This document shows positions 41,068-49,430 of a stretch of DNA of 64,000 nt, in pieces. Each line of letters starts with the position of its first letter. Position 1 is the first letter of the stretch. Below the pieces are notes generated by a model. That model had not been told where the DNA came from. It ran no database searches and saw nothing but the letters and a program-made list of their open reading frames with translations. The translations under genes and the position numbers were made by a program. The stretch covers positions 1-64,000 of the forward strand of contig JAEUWB010000059.1 of NCBI GenBank assembly GCA_016786595.1. The letters are read 5' to 3'. Source of the stretch: a bacterium. GTDB lineage: Bacteria > Bdellovibrionota_C > UBA2361 > SZUA-149 > JAEUWB01.

Positions 41068-41361
41068 TTAGGAGATAGTTGTCAAGACGCCTTCAGTAGA
41101 GGCTTTTGCCGTGGCTAGGCGGGCCATATTTTCAATGCTAGTTAACTGACGATCTAGGTCACGAATTCGGCCAAAAGTCTCTTCAGTGTCTGCTGGCGAG
41201 CTGGATTTAGAGAGCCTTGATAAGAGTAGGGCATAGGTTTGTAAATGGGTTTGGGCCTCTTCAAGCTTATCGGCGCTTAAGTTTTTAGTTGAGAGTTCAG
41301 TGGCCAGGTATTGCAGGCGCTTTTCGCGTTGAACGATTTCTTTAGCTAAATCCATAGTCAT
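41068..41361 (-). CDS. Small helical protein, unknown
   Basis: The 97-residue protein is charged and helical throughout (REKRLQYLATELSTKNLSAD; TFGRIRDLDRQLTSIENMAR), with no signal, membrane segment or cysteine. It could be a coiled-coil dimer. It diverges from rsmD with 41 bp between the starts. No family is recognised. It is kept because the frame is intact, starts with ATG codons at 41361 or 41355, and fills the space between tRNA-Lys and rsmD. Confidence 0.55.
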   Translation of the reverse strand: MTMDLAKEIVQREKRLQYLATELSTKNLSADKLEEAQTHLQTYALLLSRLSKSSSPADTEETFGRIRDLDRQLTSIENMARLATAKASTEGVLTTIS

Positions 41362-41402
41362 AGTAAGAGTAGTAGCTAGCTAATCAGGTATAAAAATACA
41401 AG

Positions 41403-41972
41403 ATGCGAATTATTGCTGGACAATTTGGGGGACGTAAGATCAAGACGCCAGATACTAAGTTAATTCGTCCAACGACGGAAAAGGTGCGGGGCGGGATTTT
41501 TTCATCATTGCAATCAAAACTAGATTTTGCGGAATATTTGGCAATTGATTGTTACGCGGGTAGCGGGGCGATGGGTTTTGAGGCTTTGTCGCGGGGTTGT
41601 TTAGCCGCGGCCTTTATTGAACTTGAGCGAACGCATGTGGCGGTGATTCGGGAAAATGTGACAAGTCTTGCTGTTAGTCATCAGGTTCAAGTTTTAAATG
41701 CCAAGGTAAGCGCTGAGACACTTGGGCGTTTGCGGTTGGAGCGGGGGTTGAAATGTTTGTTTTTGATCGATCCTCCTTATACGGCGCATCCGGAAGGGGA
41801 GATTTTTTCCGTGCTTGAGGCTGGAGGATTTTGGGTTGAAGGGACTGTGATTGTTCTGGGTTTTCCGCATAGGATTTCAGAGCGCGTCGTTACAAGTTTG
41901 CAAGCTAGACAGTGCAGTGAATATTACGTAAAAAACTATGGAGATACGGATATTTTATTGATCTATCTCTAG
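41403..41972 (+). CDS. rsmD: 16S rRNA (guanine-966-N2)-methyltransferase
   Basis: The 189-residue protein starts MRIIAGQFGGRKIKTPDT and has RPTTEKVRGGIFSSL, the SAM motif CYAGSGAMGFEALSRG, and the amino-methylase motif FLIDPPYTAH (DPPY). These are diagnostic for RsmD. It is followed by coaD, an arrangement conserved in many bacteria. Confidence 0.95.
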   Translation: MRIIAGQFGGRKIKTPDTKLIRPTTEKVRGGIFSSLQSKLDFAEYLAIDCYAGSGAMGFEALSRGCLAAAFIELERTHVAVIRENVTSLAVSHQVQVLNAKVSAETLGRLRLERGLKCLFLIDPPYTAHPEGEIFSVLEAGGFWVEGTVIVLGFPHRISERVVTSLQARQCSEYYVKNYGDTDILLIYL

Positions 41973-41990
41973 GATAATTTGGAGCAAGTC

Positions 41991-42476
41991 ATGGAACGTG
42001 TTGGGATATATGCAGGCACTTTTGATCCTTTGACTAATGGGCATTTGGATTTGATTGAGCGTGGACTTAAGGTTTTTGATCGCTTGGTGATAGCGGTTGC
42101 CGAGAGTTCGCCGAAGCAGGCCTTATTTACGGCGGAGGAGCGGGTCAAGTTAATTACCGAGGCTTTGCCGCGGGGTGCGAAGAATGTTGCGGTAGAGAAG
42201 TTTTCAGGGCTATTGGTTGATTTTGCGCGTGAAAAAAAGGCTTCGGCAATTGTGCGAGGGCTACGGGCTGTTTCTGATTACGAATATGAATGGCAGATGG
42301 CTTTAATTAATCGGCGCCTTGCTGAAAATTTGGAAACTGTATTTTTAATGACCTCGAATCACTGTTCTTATATCAGTTCGAGTATGGTACGGCAGGTGGC
42401 GGAATTGCGGGGAGATGTATCGAGTATGGTTCCAGCGCACGTCGCCGAGGCCTTGAAGCAGAGGTTTGGTGGGTAG
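41991..42476 (+). CDS. coaD: Phosphopantetheine adenylyltransferase
   Basis: From the ATG at 41991 (GGAG 8 nt upstream) the protein is 161 residues, the usual length. GIYAGTFDPLTNGHLDLIER contains the T/HxGH-type nucleotidyl motif, and SNHCSYISSSMVRQVAEL is the distal ISSS.VRE-like motif. It catalyses the fourth step of coenzyme A synthesis. The open frame begins four codons earlier with TTG, which is less likely. Confidence 0.95.
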   Translation: MERVGIYAGTFDPLTNGHLDLIERGLKVFDRLVIAVAESSPKQALFTAEERVKLITEALPRGAKNVAVEKFSGLLVDFAREKKASAIVRGLRAVSDYEYEWQMALINRRLAENLETVFLMTSNHCSYISSSMVRQVAELRGDVSSMVPAHVAEALKQRFGG

Positions 42477-42561
42477 TGGGTGGTAACGGAATAATATTTA
42501 CTAAGTATGGTAACATTTAGGTAAATTCGGCCGATAATTTATGGGAGGTAATTTAACTCTC

Positions 42562-42849
42562 ATGAATGGCCAGTACTACGTTTATATATTAACAAATAAG
42601 AATAGAACTACTCTATACGCAGGCGTTACGAATGATATTCATCGCAGACTTTATGAGCATAAAAATGGAGTTGGCTCTAAGTTTGTGAAGAAATATGGTT
42701 TACATGAATTGGTATATTTTGAAGTCTATGACAGCGCATATGCTGCGATCGCTGCGGAGAAAAAAATTAAGGCTGGAAATCGGGCACGTAAAATCGAGTT
42801 GATAGTTAAGCAAAATCCAGGATGGAAAGATCTTGGTGGAAGTATTTAA
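42562..42849 (+). CDS. GIY-YIG endonuclease-domain protein (UPF0213-like)
   Basis: The 95-residue protein starts MNGQYYVYILTNKNRTTLYA with YVYIL/YAGV in place of GIY/YIG. It then has DIHRRLYEHKNG and FVKKYG, the catalytic Arg and following helix of the small single-domain family. Glu in KIKAGNRARKIELI lies nearby. Such proteins are common, often carried in variable regions, and of unknown role. An ATG at 42541 overlaps the GGGAGG that serves the later start at 42562. Confidence 0.88.
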   Translation: MNGQYYVYILTNKNRTTLYAGVTNDIHRRLYEHKNGVGSKFVKKYGLHELVYFEVYDSAYAAIAAEKKIKAGNRARKIELIVKQNPGWKDLGGSI

Positions 42850-42904
42850 TTTTGTTGTTGGACTGCGCTAGTAGTTAGTGCGAAGGAAGTGAAGTTCATT
42901 AGCA

Positions 42905-43096
42905 GTCATTGCAGGGTTGCGAAGCGCCTATTCACTTAGTTATTTAACCCTCATTGCGAAGGAAGTGAAGCAATCCGTTCACTTAGTTATTCAGCTGTCA
43001 TTGCGAGGAGCTGAAAGCGACGAAGCAATCTGTTCACTTAGCACGATAAAATGTTGTTTACCGGTGAACAGATTGCTTCACTTCGTTCGCAATGAC
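42905..43096. repeat. Tandem palindromic interspersed repeats
   Basis: A complete palindrome (42997-43037 and 43064-43096) matches 40716-40814. Left of it lie two partial left arms (GTCATTGCAGGGTTGCGAAG from 42905 and TCATTGCGAAGGAAGTGAAG from about 42951). A further right half is at about 43255-43281 (TTCGCAATGACG). The interval 42850-43360 has no gene; open frames in it are made of this repeat. Confidence 0.85.
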
Positions 43097-43360
43097 GCGA
43101 GAGGCAAGCAGATTGCCATCCTTCGACTGAGTTCTTCTGCCTTCGACCCAAATGCTCGCGCCGAGGGGAGCGAGTCTAACGGGCTCTGGACATGCGACTG
43201 CTTGCGCAGACTCGCAATGCACGAAAACCTAAACAGATTGCCGCAGTCGAACAAACACGTTTGTTCTCCTTCGCAATGACGTGGTGTGCAGACAGATTGC
43301 CAAACTTGCTTACGCAAGCTTGCACTGATGTTGAGGCGCAAATAGATCGTCAGAAAAGGT

Positions 43361-43413
43361 AAATGGAGCGGGCGATAACCGAGAGGGGATAGGGTGAACC
43401 CACGACCTCCTGC
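43361..43413 (-). repeat. Degenerate duplicate of the tRNA-Gly 3' half
   Basis: AAATGGAGCGGGCGAT (43361-43376) and GAACCCACGACCTCCTGC (43396-43413) match 43479-43494 and 43502-43519 of the intact tRNA-Gly. Between them the intact gene has 7 bases and this copy has 19, so the T-loop is interrupted by a 12-base expansion. The 5' half of the tRNA is missing, so it cannot function. Confidence 0.85.
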
Positions 43414-43481
43414 GAGCATGGAGGGAGTGGCAGAGATGTAGGAAACAATTACGTCGTTTATTTTCGTTTAAAAAACGAAAA

Positions 43482-43557
43482 TGGAGCGGGCGATGGGGGT
43501 CGAACCCACGACCTCCTGCTTGGCAAGCAGGCATTCTAGCCACTGAACTACGCCCGC
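43482..43557 (-). tRNA. tRNA-Gly (GCC)
   Basis: On the minus strand the gene reads GCGGGCGTAGTTCAGTGG at its 5' end. The acceptor GCGGGCG pairs with CGCCCGC, the anticodon loop UUGCCAA gives GCC, and the discriminator U with CCA is encoded. A perfect AT-rich inverted repeat (ATTTTCGTTT/AAACGAAAAT, 43459-43481) abuts the 3' end, as at tRNA-Lys. Confidence 0.95.
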
Positions 43558-43710
43558 TCAGGGGTAATTGAGTCAGTTCCCATTTAATGGGAGCGAGTAA
43601 AAGGACACTTTTTTGGGTTTGCTGTCAACTCTGGAAAGTAATCCTAAATAACTCTGTAGATTAATCGATAAACTGCAGGATAAAATAGAGATTTTTGACG
43701 TATTCTATCT

Positions 43711-43769
43711 ATAAGGAGGGTGAGAGGCCATGGGAACCTGATGCGAATCATAACCTCTGACACTCCTTA
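43711..43769 (-). terminator. Imperfect hairpin after the PIG-L gene
   Basis: ATAAGGAGGGTGAGAGGCC (from 43711) mirrors the complement of AACCTCTGACACTCCTTAT (to 43769) with four mismatches in 21. It starts 4 bp past the stop of the minus-strand gene. No T-run follows, so it may protect the transcript end rather than terminate. Confidence 0.4.
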
Positions 43770-43773
43770 TGGT

Positions 43774-44595
43774 TTAGACAGGGACTCGAGCGGCCATCAA
43801 GTTGGCGCTGTGAGTCATGACTCCGCACAGCCATTGGGCAGGGTCAAGCGTGGGGTCAACTAGGAGTTCGTCAAGAATAACAGCTAGTAAGGCGAACTTA
43901 CACGTGTCAACGCCATGAGAATCCCGAAAAGTTGCTGCCGATCGTCGTCGACCTAGAGTTCCATCGACGTAGTTTTTCCCACCTTGAATTTGAGAAGCGA
44001 AGACTTCGATCAGACGACGTTGCGCCTGTTCACCGTCCAAGATTTCTCTGAATTGCAAATAGTCGGGATGAATGCTGCCAATTTCACCCCAAACTTCGCC
44101 GCCGAGCCATTTTGTTGGCAGCGGACGATTTGCACTTGTGAGAGATTGGATCGCGCGGTGGACCATCGTAAAACTGGCGACGTGAGTTGGATGTTTGTCG
44201 AACGGATGGTGAGTCCACAGAACTTCAGGGTTGAAGTAATTGAGGATTTGCTCAACCACGTGAGTAGCTTCTGGGGCAAGTCCTTTGATAGCGGCACTAT
44301 CGTATCCAAGTTGAATGACGCAAGCGTAGTTGCCCAGATCGGCAGCTCGCTTTTGTTCTTCGAGTCGGATTTGAGCCATTTCTTCAGGAGTTACATTTGC
44401 ATATTCTCCGGTTCTCGGAGAGTTTGCGCCAGAAGTTAGGACCACTGCTACGATTGGTCGTCCATCGCAAGTATGCGGGACGCCCATGATTTCAACGTCG
44501 TCTTGGTGGGCGACCACCGCAAGGACGGGTCGTTGTCCGTTTAAGTCGTTTCGAAGATAAAAGTTTGCCGTAGGTGGCAGAAAACACAAGCTCAT
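43774..44595 (-). CDS. PIG-L/LmbE-family deacetylase
   Basis: The 273-residue protein has the zinc-binding AHQDDVEIMGVP (AHxDDxE) and the distal THHPFDKHPTHVA (HPxDxHxxH). EEMAQIRLEEQKRAADL is the conserved helix between. Members remove acetyl groups from GlcNAc-containing substrates such as GlcNAc-inositol, bacillithiol precursors or antibiotics. Nothing nearby points to a substrate. The last third (GGKNYVDGTLGRRRSAATFR) follows the family less closely. Confidence 0.88.
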   Translation of the reverse strand: MSLCFLPPTANFYLRNDLNGQRPVLAVVAHQDDVEIMGVPHTCDGRPIVAVVLTSGANSPRTGEYANVTPEEMAQIRLEEQKRAADLGNYACVIQLGYDSAAIKGLAPEATHVVEQILNYFNPEVLWTHHPFDKHPTHVASFTMVHRAIQSLTSANRPLPTKWLGGEVWGEIGSIHPDYLQFREILDGEQAQRRLIEVFASQIQGGKNYVDGTLGRRRSAATFRDSHGVDTCKFALLAVILDELLVDPTLDPAQWLCGVMTHSANLMAARVPV

Positions 44596-44807
44596 TTTTT
44601 ACACTCCACTTTTAAATTAGGTAGTTCATTTTCGTGGACAAAGAATTACAAAAACCTCTGTTAAAGGCCTCTACTACCCAGATGAAATTGTTCAATCGCG
44701 CATTGGGCGATGATTTGAAATCTCGGTAAAGACGCATGCAGTAAAACTATTTATGTTTCGGAACAGAATGCGCTTCAGCGAGATTTTGTTCGGGTTCAGG
44801 ATCGGAC

Positions 44808-45086
44808 TCAGGGGGCGATTTTTTTTAGGTAGAAATCAGCTAGTCCTCCGATAGTATTGATATCCTTGAGCTCGTGCTCGTGCGGCTGGGTATCAACTTC
44901 GAACTCCTTGTCGAGAGCTAGTAAAAGCTCAACTTTGTCCAGCGAATCTGCTCCCAGATCATCGCTCACGTGCAGGTCCTCGACAGACTTTTGCTCCGTT
45001 GCTGCGATTTCTGCAATTGGCTTTAGTCCTAGCTCGAATTCCGAGACTTTGATGATGCGTGCAAGTATTTCTTCTCTTGTGATCAT
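44808..45086 (-). CDS. Acyl carrier protein
   Basis: The 92-residue protein has the 4'-phosphopantetheine site GADSLDKVELLLALDKEF (Ser in DSLD) preceded by DLHVSDDLG, in the standard four-helix layout. The C-terminal LKDINTIGGLADFYLKKIAP is also typical. It is somewhat longer at the N-terminus than AcpP (78) and stands alone, without fabD/fabF neighbours, so it may serve a special pathway rather than bulk lipid synthesis. Confidence 0.92.
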   Translation of the reverse strand: MITREEILARIIKVSEFELGLKPIAEIAATEQKSVEDLHVSDDLGADSLDKVELLLALDKEFEVDTQPHEHELKDINTIGGLADFYLKKIAP

Positions 45087-45325
45087 GATCTTTTCTCTAC
45101 ATGGCGGGATGCCAGTGGCGGAAATACTGCTGAAATTATCAATATTTCAGTCACTGACATAAAAAAATGCAGTAGAAAAAATAAAACAGCTAGAACCTTA
45201 ATTAATCATGCGTCTTCCCGAAGCTCAAAAACATAGCAAAGTCTCCATAGATTGTCATTCTCGAGCGATAAAATTTGCAGGAAAAAGCGTGGCGAGGCCT
45301 GGAATTTTATTGTAATTATAAGTTT

Positions 45326-46414
45326 ATGAGAAAAGAATCCTACGAATTTTTAGAAAAATTATTGTCTACACCGTCAGTTTCTGGACATGAACAGGCAATT
45401 CAGCGTGTGGTGAAGCGCTATGTCGCTCACTACGCGGATGAAGTGAAAGTTGACGTTCACGGCAATCTAATTGCCTCCTATAATCCACAAGGAAAAACCA
45501 GAGTGATGCTTGCCGGTCACTGTGACCAGATTGGCATGATGGTTACGCACATCGATGACAAGGGCTTTATATATTTTAATCAAGTTGGCGGAATTGATGC
45601 GGGAGTCCTTCCCGGGTCAAATGTCGTAGTGCATGCAGCTCAAGGCCCAATTGATGGGATTATTGGTAAGCGCCCAGTGCATTTATTAACTCAAGCTGAG
45701 CGCGGCAAGGAAATGGAAATCAAAAAGCTTTGGATTGATATCGGAGCGACTAATGGCGAGGAAGTAAAGAAAAAAGTTGCGATTGGTGACGTCGTTACTT
45801 ACCTACCTGGAGTTAAGCGGCTTGGCAGTAACCAAATTACTGCTCCCGGGTGCGATGACCGGGTCGGAGTATTTGTGGTCATGGAAGCGCTAAGGCTTGT
45901 CGCGCAGCTTGCTCGAAAAAGCGGCGGGACTAAAAAGAAGCTACCATTTAGCTTATTTGCCGTGAGCACCGTTCAGGAAGAAATTGGGCTACGCGGAGCA
46001 ACTACTGCTACGTATAGCGTTGATCCGCTAGTTGGAATTGCAGTTGATGTAACTCATGCCTCAGATAATCCTGGAGCAGACCCTAAAGAGTTTGGAACTG
46101 TGAAGTTAGGGGCTGGGCCAACAATTGCCCGTGGCCCCAATATTAATCCGGTTTTAGAAAAACTTTTTGTTAATACTGCAAAAAAGAAAAAAATCCCTTA
46201 TCAACCACTAGGTGCGCCAAGCGCTACGGGGACTGATGCAAACGTAATTCAGATTTCGCGCTGTGGTGTAGCTGCGGCCTTAATTGGACTGCCGAATCGT
46301 TATATGCACACCCAAGTTGAGGTTGTAGATTTACGCGACTTGGAAAACGCAGCGCGGCTGATCGCTGAATCGGTGTTAGCGATTAGTTCGAGAGATACCT
46401 TTATCCCTTCTTAG
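45326..46414 (+). CDS. M42-family zinc aminopeptidase (deblocking/glutamyl aminopeptidase type)
   Basis: The 362-residue protein starts at ATG 45326. VMLAGHCDQIGMMVTHID has the first metal His/Asp and APGCDDRVGVFVVMEALRL the bridging Asp. STVQEEIGLRGATTATYSVD has the catalytic Glu-Glu, AVDVTHASD a metal Asp, and RYMHTQVEVVDLRDLENAAR the last metal His. These are all M42 family positions. Such enzymes form large tetrahedral assemblies that trim peptides. The open frame extends 17 codons upstream but those lack family similarity. No clear ribosome site. Confidence 0.92.
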   Translation: MRKESYEFLEKLLSTPSVSGHEQAIQRVVKRYVAHYADEVKVDVHGNLIASYNPQGKTRVMLAGHCDQIGMMVTHIDDKGFIYFNQVGGIDAGVLPGSNVVVHAAQGPIDGIIGKRPVHLLTQAERGKEMEIKKLWIDIGATNGEEVKKKVAIGDVVTYLPGVKRLGSNQITAPGCDDRVGVFVVMEALRLVAQLARKSGGTKKKLPFSLFAVSTVQEEIGLRGATTATYSVDPLVGIAVDVTHASDNPGADPKEFGTVKLGAGPTIARGPNINPVLEKLFVNTAKKKKIPYQPLGAPSATGTDANVIQISRCGVAAALIGLPNRYMHTQVEVVDLRDLENAARLIAESVLAISSRDTFIPS

Positions 46415-46418
46415 TTAG

Positions 46419-46511
46419 GCTTAGGCTTGAACTTATACTTAACCTTCACGCTTCGTCATGACAAGGGGTGGCCAAGAAAGGATAAGGGGAAGTATAAGTT
46501 CAAGCCTAAGC
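46419..46511. repeat. Perfect 22-bp inverted repeat between the M42 peptidase and purF
   Basis: GCTTAGGCTTGAACTTATAC plus TT (46419-46440) is perfectly complementary to 46490-46511, with a 49-bp centre rich in AAGG. It begins 5 bp after the M42 stop. No T-run follows the right arm on the plus strand, so it is not a standard terminator and looks more like a small palindromic element. Confidence 0.8.
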
Positions 46512-46648
46512 GCATGCCTTAGCGTCGTGGCTGTAAGAAAACAAAGCATGCTTGAGTGAATCATGGAGTATTTAGAGCTCTTCTGTATCAGCTGGCGGCT
46601 TTTTCCTAGATATGCTAGTGAAGGACATCTAAAATAATAAAGAGTTAA

Positions 46649-48025
46649 GTGTTTCCAGTAGACGATAAATTCAAAGAAGAATGTGCGATTGTTGGAGTAA
46701 TTGGCACGCCTGAAGCGGCCAACTATTGCTACCTTGGGCTTTATGCCATGCAGCATCGCGGGCATGAAGGATCGGGAATCGTTGCCAGTAACGGTACTGA
46801 TTTAATCGCGGTAAAAGATACCGGAGTCGTTGCAGATATCTTCGACGAAGAAACTCTAAAAACTCTCCCTGGTCAAATTGCGATTGGGCATAATCGCTAT
46901 GCAACTTTTGGCAGTAAGGACCGGGCGAATCTTCAACCTTTTGTCGCAAACCTTGGAACTGGTCCAATTTCGATCGCCCATAACGGAAATCTCGTCAATG
47001 CCGATGAGCTTAGAAAAAGTCTCGAAGCAGATGGTGCGATTTTTGCTACAACCTCTGATACTGAGGTTTTCTTGCACCTGATTGCTCATAGTGATGCTAA
47101 ATGGTCACTTTTAAAACGTATTGAACACGCTTGCAAGCAAGTTAAGGGAGCTTATTCGCTGGTGCTCTGTTCACAAGATAAGCTTTATGGGCTGCGTGAT
47201 CCGTACGGAGTCCGTCCGTTATCGCTTGCACGGCTTGGCAAAGGATATGTGCTTGCTTCAGAGACCTGCGCTTTTGATTTACTTGGCGCGAAATTTGAAC
47301 GTGACATCAAGCCTGGAGAAATAGTTGAGTGTGCGCTTGATGGTGGGTTGCACGCCAGCGAGACCTTAGTTCAGAAAGAACAGGCCTTTTGTGTATTTGA
47401 GTATATTTACTTTGCGCGACCAGATTCAGTGATCGATGGTAGGCATGTTTATGATGTGCGTAAAAAACTAGGCGCAGAACTTGCTCGCGAAAGTCATACC
47501 GATGCCGATATCGTAATTCCAGTGCCAGATTCGGGCGTTCCCGCTTCGATTGGTTACAGCCAAGCAACCAAGCTCCCTATGGAATTTGGTTTGATTCGTA
47601 ATCACTATGTGGGACGGACCTTTATTGAGCCGCAGCAATCAATCAGGGATTTTGGAGTTAAGGTAAAGCTTAATCCGAATGCGGATTTACTAAGGGGTAA
47701 GCGCGTAATTGTTGTTGATGATTCAATTGTGCGCGGAACAACCAGTAAAAAGATTGTTACCATGCTTCGCGCTGCAGGCGCCAAAGAAGTCCATATGCGG
47801 ATCAGTTCACCGCAGACGGTGAGCCCCTGCCATTATGGCATTGATACTCCTTCCAAGAATGAGCTAATTGCAGCAACGCATAAGCTTGAGGATATTTGTA
47901 AATTCATTGGGGCTGATACAGTTCAATATTTAAGCATTGAAGGTATGTATCGAGCCGTTAAGGGTGAGCAATCCAAGTTTTGCGATGCCTGTTTTACAAC
48001 TAACTATCGTCTCGGCATAATTTAA
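46649..48025 (+). CDS. purF: Amidophosphoribosyltransferase, Bacillus-type
   Basis: The 458-residue enzyme starts at GTG. An 11-residue propeptide precedes EECAIVGVIG, where Cys12 is the glutaminase nucleophile exposed by self-cleavage. MQHRGHEGSGI and YATFGSKDRANLQPFV are glutaminase landmarks, and VIVVDDSIVRGTTSKKIV is the PRPP-binding loop. The cysteines expected for the [4Fe-4S] cluster of the Bacillus class are present (FCVFEYIYF, VSPCHYGID, KFCDACFTTN). It catalyses the first step of purine synthesis. No other pur gene is adjacent. Confidence 0.95.
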   Translation: MFPVDDKFKEECAIVGVIGTPEAANYCYLGLYAMQHRGHEGSGIVASNGTDLIAVKDTGVVADIFDEETLKTLPGQIAIGHNRYATFGSKDRANLQPFVANLGTGPISIAHNGNLVNADELRKSLEADGAIFATTSDTEVFLHLIAHSDAKWSLLKRIEHACKQVKGAYSLVLCSQDKLYGLRDPYGVRPLSLARLGKGYVLASETCAFDLLGAKFERDIKPGEIVECALDGGLHASETLVQKEQAFCVFEYIYFARPDSVIDGRHVYDVRKKLGAELARESHTDADIVIPVPDSGVPASIGYSQATKLPMEFGLIRNHYVGRTFIEPQQSIRDFGVKVKLNPNADLLRGKRVIVVDDSIVRGTTSKKIVTMLRAAGAKEVHMRISSPQTVSPCHYGIDTPSKNELIAATHKLEDICKFIGADTVQYLSIEGMYRAVKGEQSKFCDACFTTNYRLGII

Positions 48026-48037
48026 GAAAATATAGCG

Positions 48038-48403
48038 CTAGAGAGTATACGGCACTCGTATTCGCGAATCAGTCTTCGGAAAGTCTTTGGTGTTTCTAGT
48101 AACTAACTTACAGTTATTGACTTCTGCAGTGGCCAGAATAATTGCATCAGGTAGTCGATGTTTCCTTGTAGATCTTATTTCTACTGTTCGGCTGGCGATT
48201 TCTTGATCTAATGAGCAAAGAGTAAATGAGCGCAGAAAGTCTTTGAATAGTTTCTTTTGTTGTGGGGTGTTTGCACCTGCCATAACTTCAATCCAGCTAA
48301 TAATGCTGATGATACAAACATCATATTGCTCCATTTCCGCGTGTGCTTGAGAAATACCTTTCAGAGCATCAATAATAATATTTGAGTCTAATACAGCCTG
48401 CAT
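48038..48403 (-). CDS. vapC: VapC-type PIN-domain toxin ribonuclease
   Basis: The 121-residue PIN domain shows AVLDSNIIIDALKG with the first catalytic Asp, SIISWIEVMAG with Glu, RLPDAIILATAEVNNCKLVT with the third acidic residue, and RNTKDFPKT with the last Asp. All four acidic positions are present. VapC enzymes cut tRNA or rRNA and are held by VapB. The antitoxin gene lies 18 bp upstream in the same direction. Convergent with purF. Confidence 0.92.
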   Translation of the reverse strand: MQAVLDSNIIIDALKGISQAHAEMEQYDVCIISIISWIEVMAGANTPQQKKLFKDFLRSFTLCSLDQEIASRTVEIRSTRKHRLPDAIILATAEVNNCKLVTRNTKDFPKTDSRIRVPYTL

Positions 48404-48421
48404 TGTTGTTACCCGTATTCT

Positions 48422-48646
48422 TTACGAGCGCCACTCATTTCTAAGGCGTCTTTGATATTTTACGCTATCTTCCTTGTGATCAGTCCAGAGGCCTACAGCT
48501 GGGTGGTTTCTAAGCGTGCTATAAACTTTCGGTAAAAACTCTTGGATTGCTGTGCGAATGACTTCGGAGCGAGATAAGTTTTTTTCCTTGCAGTAACGTT
48601 TGAGCTGTTTGATCTGCAGGTCGGGGATATCAATTAATATTTTCAT
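48422..48646 (-). CDS. vapB: VapB-type ribbon-helix-helix antitoxin
   Basis: The 74-residue protein begins KILIDIPDLQIKQLKRYCKE and then NLSRSEVIRTAIQEFLPKV, the ribbon-helix-helix (CopG/MetJ-like) DNA-binding fold. The C-terminal part (PAVGLWTDHKEDSVKYQRRL) would wrap around the toxin. Order antitoxin then toxin fits VapBC. A strong promoter with an inverted repeat overlaps its leader, as expected for self-repression. Confidence 0.9.
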   Translation of the reverse strand: MKILIDIPDLQIKQLKRYCKEKNLSRSEVIRTAIQEFLPKVYSTLRNHPAVGLWTDHKEDSVKYQRRLRNEWRS

Positions 48647-48647
48647 A

Positions 48648-48705
48648 TATACTCATGTATAAGATTTATATAATATAGTATATATTAATATACAGAATTC
48701 TGCAA
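48648..48705 (-). promoter_or_regulatory. vapBC promoter and probable operator
   Basis: On the minus strand TTGCAG (48700-48705) and TATACT (48677-48682) stand 17 bp apart, a near-consensus sigma-70 promoter. An inverted repeat TATAC-TCAT-GTATA (48648-48661) lies between the promoter and the vapB ATG at 48646. It is a fitting site for the VapB repressor. Confidence 0.75.
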
Positions 48706-48924
48706 GCTTAAAATTGTTCATCCATCGTCATTCCGACGCAGCTTGCAGGAAATAAACCACTGAAGCTTTTAAGAGGAATTCCATACTCTGTGATTTCGTT
48801 TTTTGAAGCTCTTTCGAGTACTTAGAATTTTCCTCATACTTAATTGCGGCAGACCTGAAGCATATTTACCACAAACACTGATTGTTTAATGAGTGAAATT
48901 GCTCCTCTTAATAAGGTTATCTGT

Positions 48925-49425
48925 ATGAATCGGTTTGTTTTAGCTTTGGTCTTAATTTCAGCCTGTCCAATCAGTAGTATGGCAGGCCCAATTGGAACTG
49001 GCACTGGCGGAATCGGCAGCGGAGGAGGCTCAGGAGGCGGAGGCTCTAATCCTTGTCGCGCTGGATACTCGTATATGGAAGTTCCAACTGCCACAATCAA
49101 AGTTGACTATAGTTTTCAGCAAAAAAATGTTTGCGAAGCAAAATCTGGCAGTAAACAAGAAATAATTAATTACATCAAACTTAAGTTAGAAGGACTTGCT
49201 AATGACTTAGTGAATGAAGCTTGTCCACGGGCTTATTATCGAAAAGGCACAGTAGAAACAAATAATTTCTCAACCTTTGGGGTCTGTGCGGAAATGAATA
49301 GTTTGGTTAATGGCGAATATCAAACGACATATGTCACAAAAGCAAATGGTCGAATCACAGCCTTGATTTGCTGTGAAAACGTTAAGCCAGAAATTTGTGA
49401 AGTCAATGAGATCGGTGTGGAGTAG
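48925..49425 (+). CDS. Secreted Gly-rich, cysteine-containing protein, unknown
   Basis: From ATG 48925 (AAGG upstream) the protein has a signal peptide (LVLISACPISSMAGP). A stretch of 22 residues almost all Gly and Ser follows, then a domain with paired cysteines ending LICCENVKPEICEV. The next gene ends in a similar VLRCCVPVEECK, so the two look like paralogues. The cysteines suggest a disulphide-bonded periplasmic or secreted protein. An ABC exporter gene is convergent beyond the pair, but the Sec-type signals here do not need such an exporter. Confidence 0.7.
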   Translation: MNRFVLALVLISACPISSMAGPIGTGTGGIGSGGGSGGGGSNPCRAGYSYMEVPTATIKVDYSFQQKNVCEAKSGSKQEIINYIKLKLEGLANDLVNEACPRAYYRKGTVETNNFSTFGVCAEMNSLVNGEYQTTYVTKANGRITALICCENVKPEICEVNEIGVE

Positions 49426-49430
49426 GTTAT

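Noticed and set aside
42917-43543. Several open frames on both strands between the GIY-YIG gene and tRNA-Gly
   Set aside because: They are made of palindromic repeat units and tRNA-Gly copies, have no ribosome site, and change frame with each repeat.
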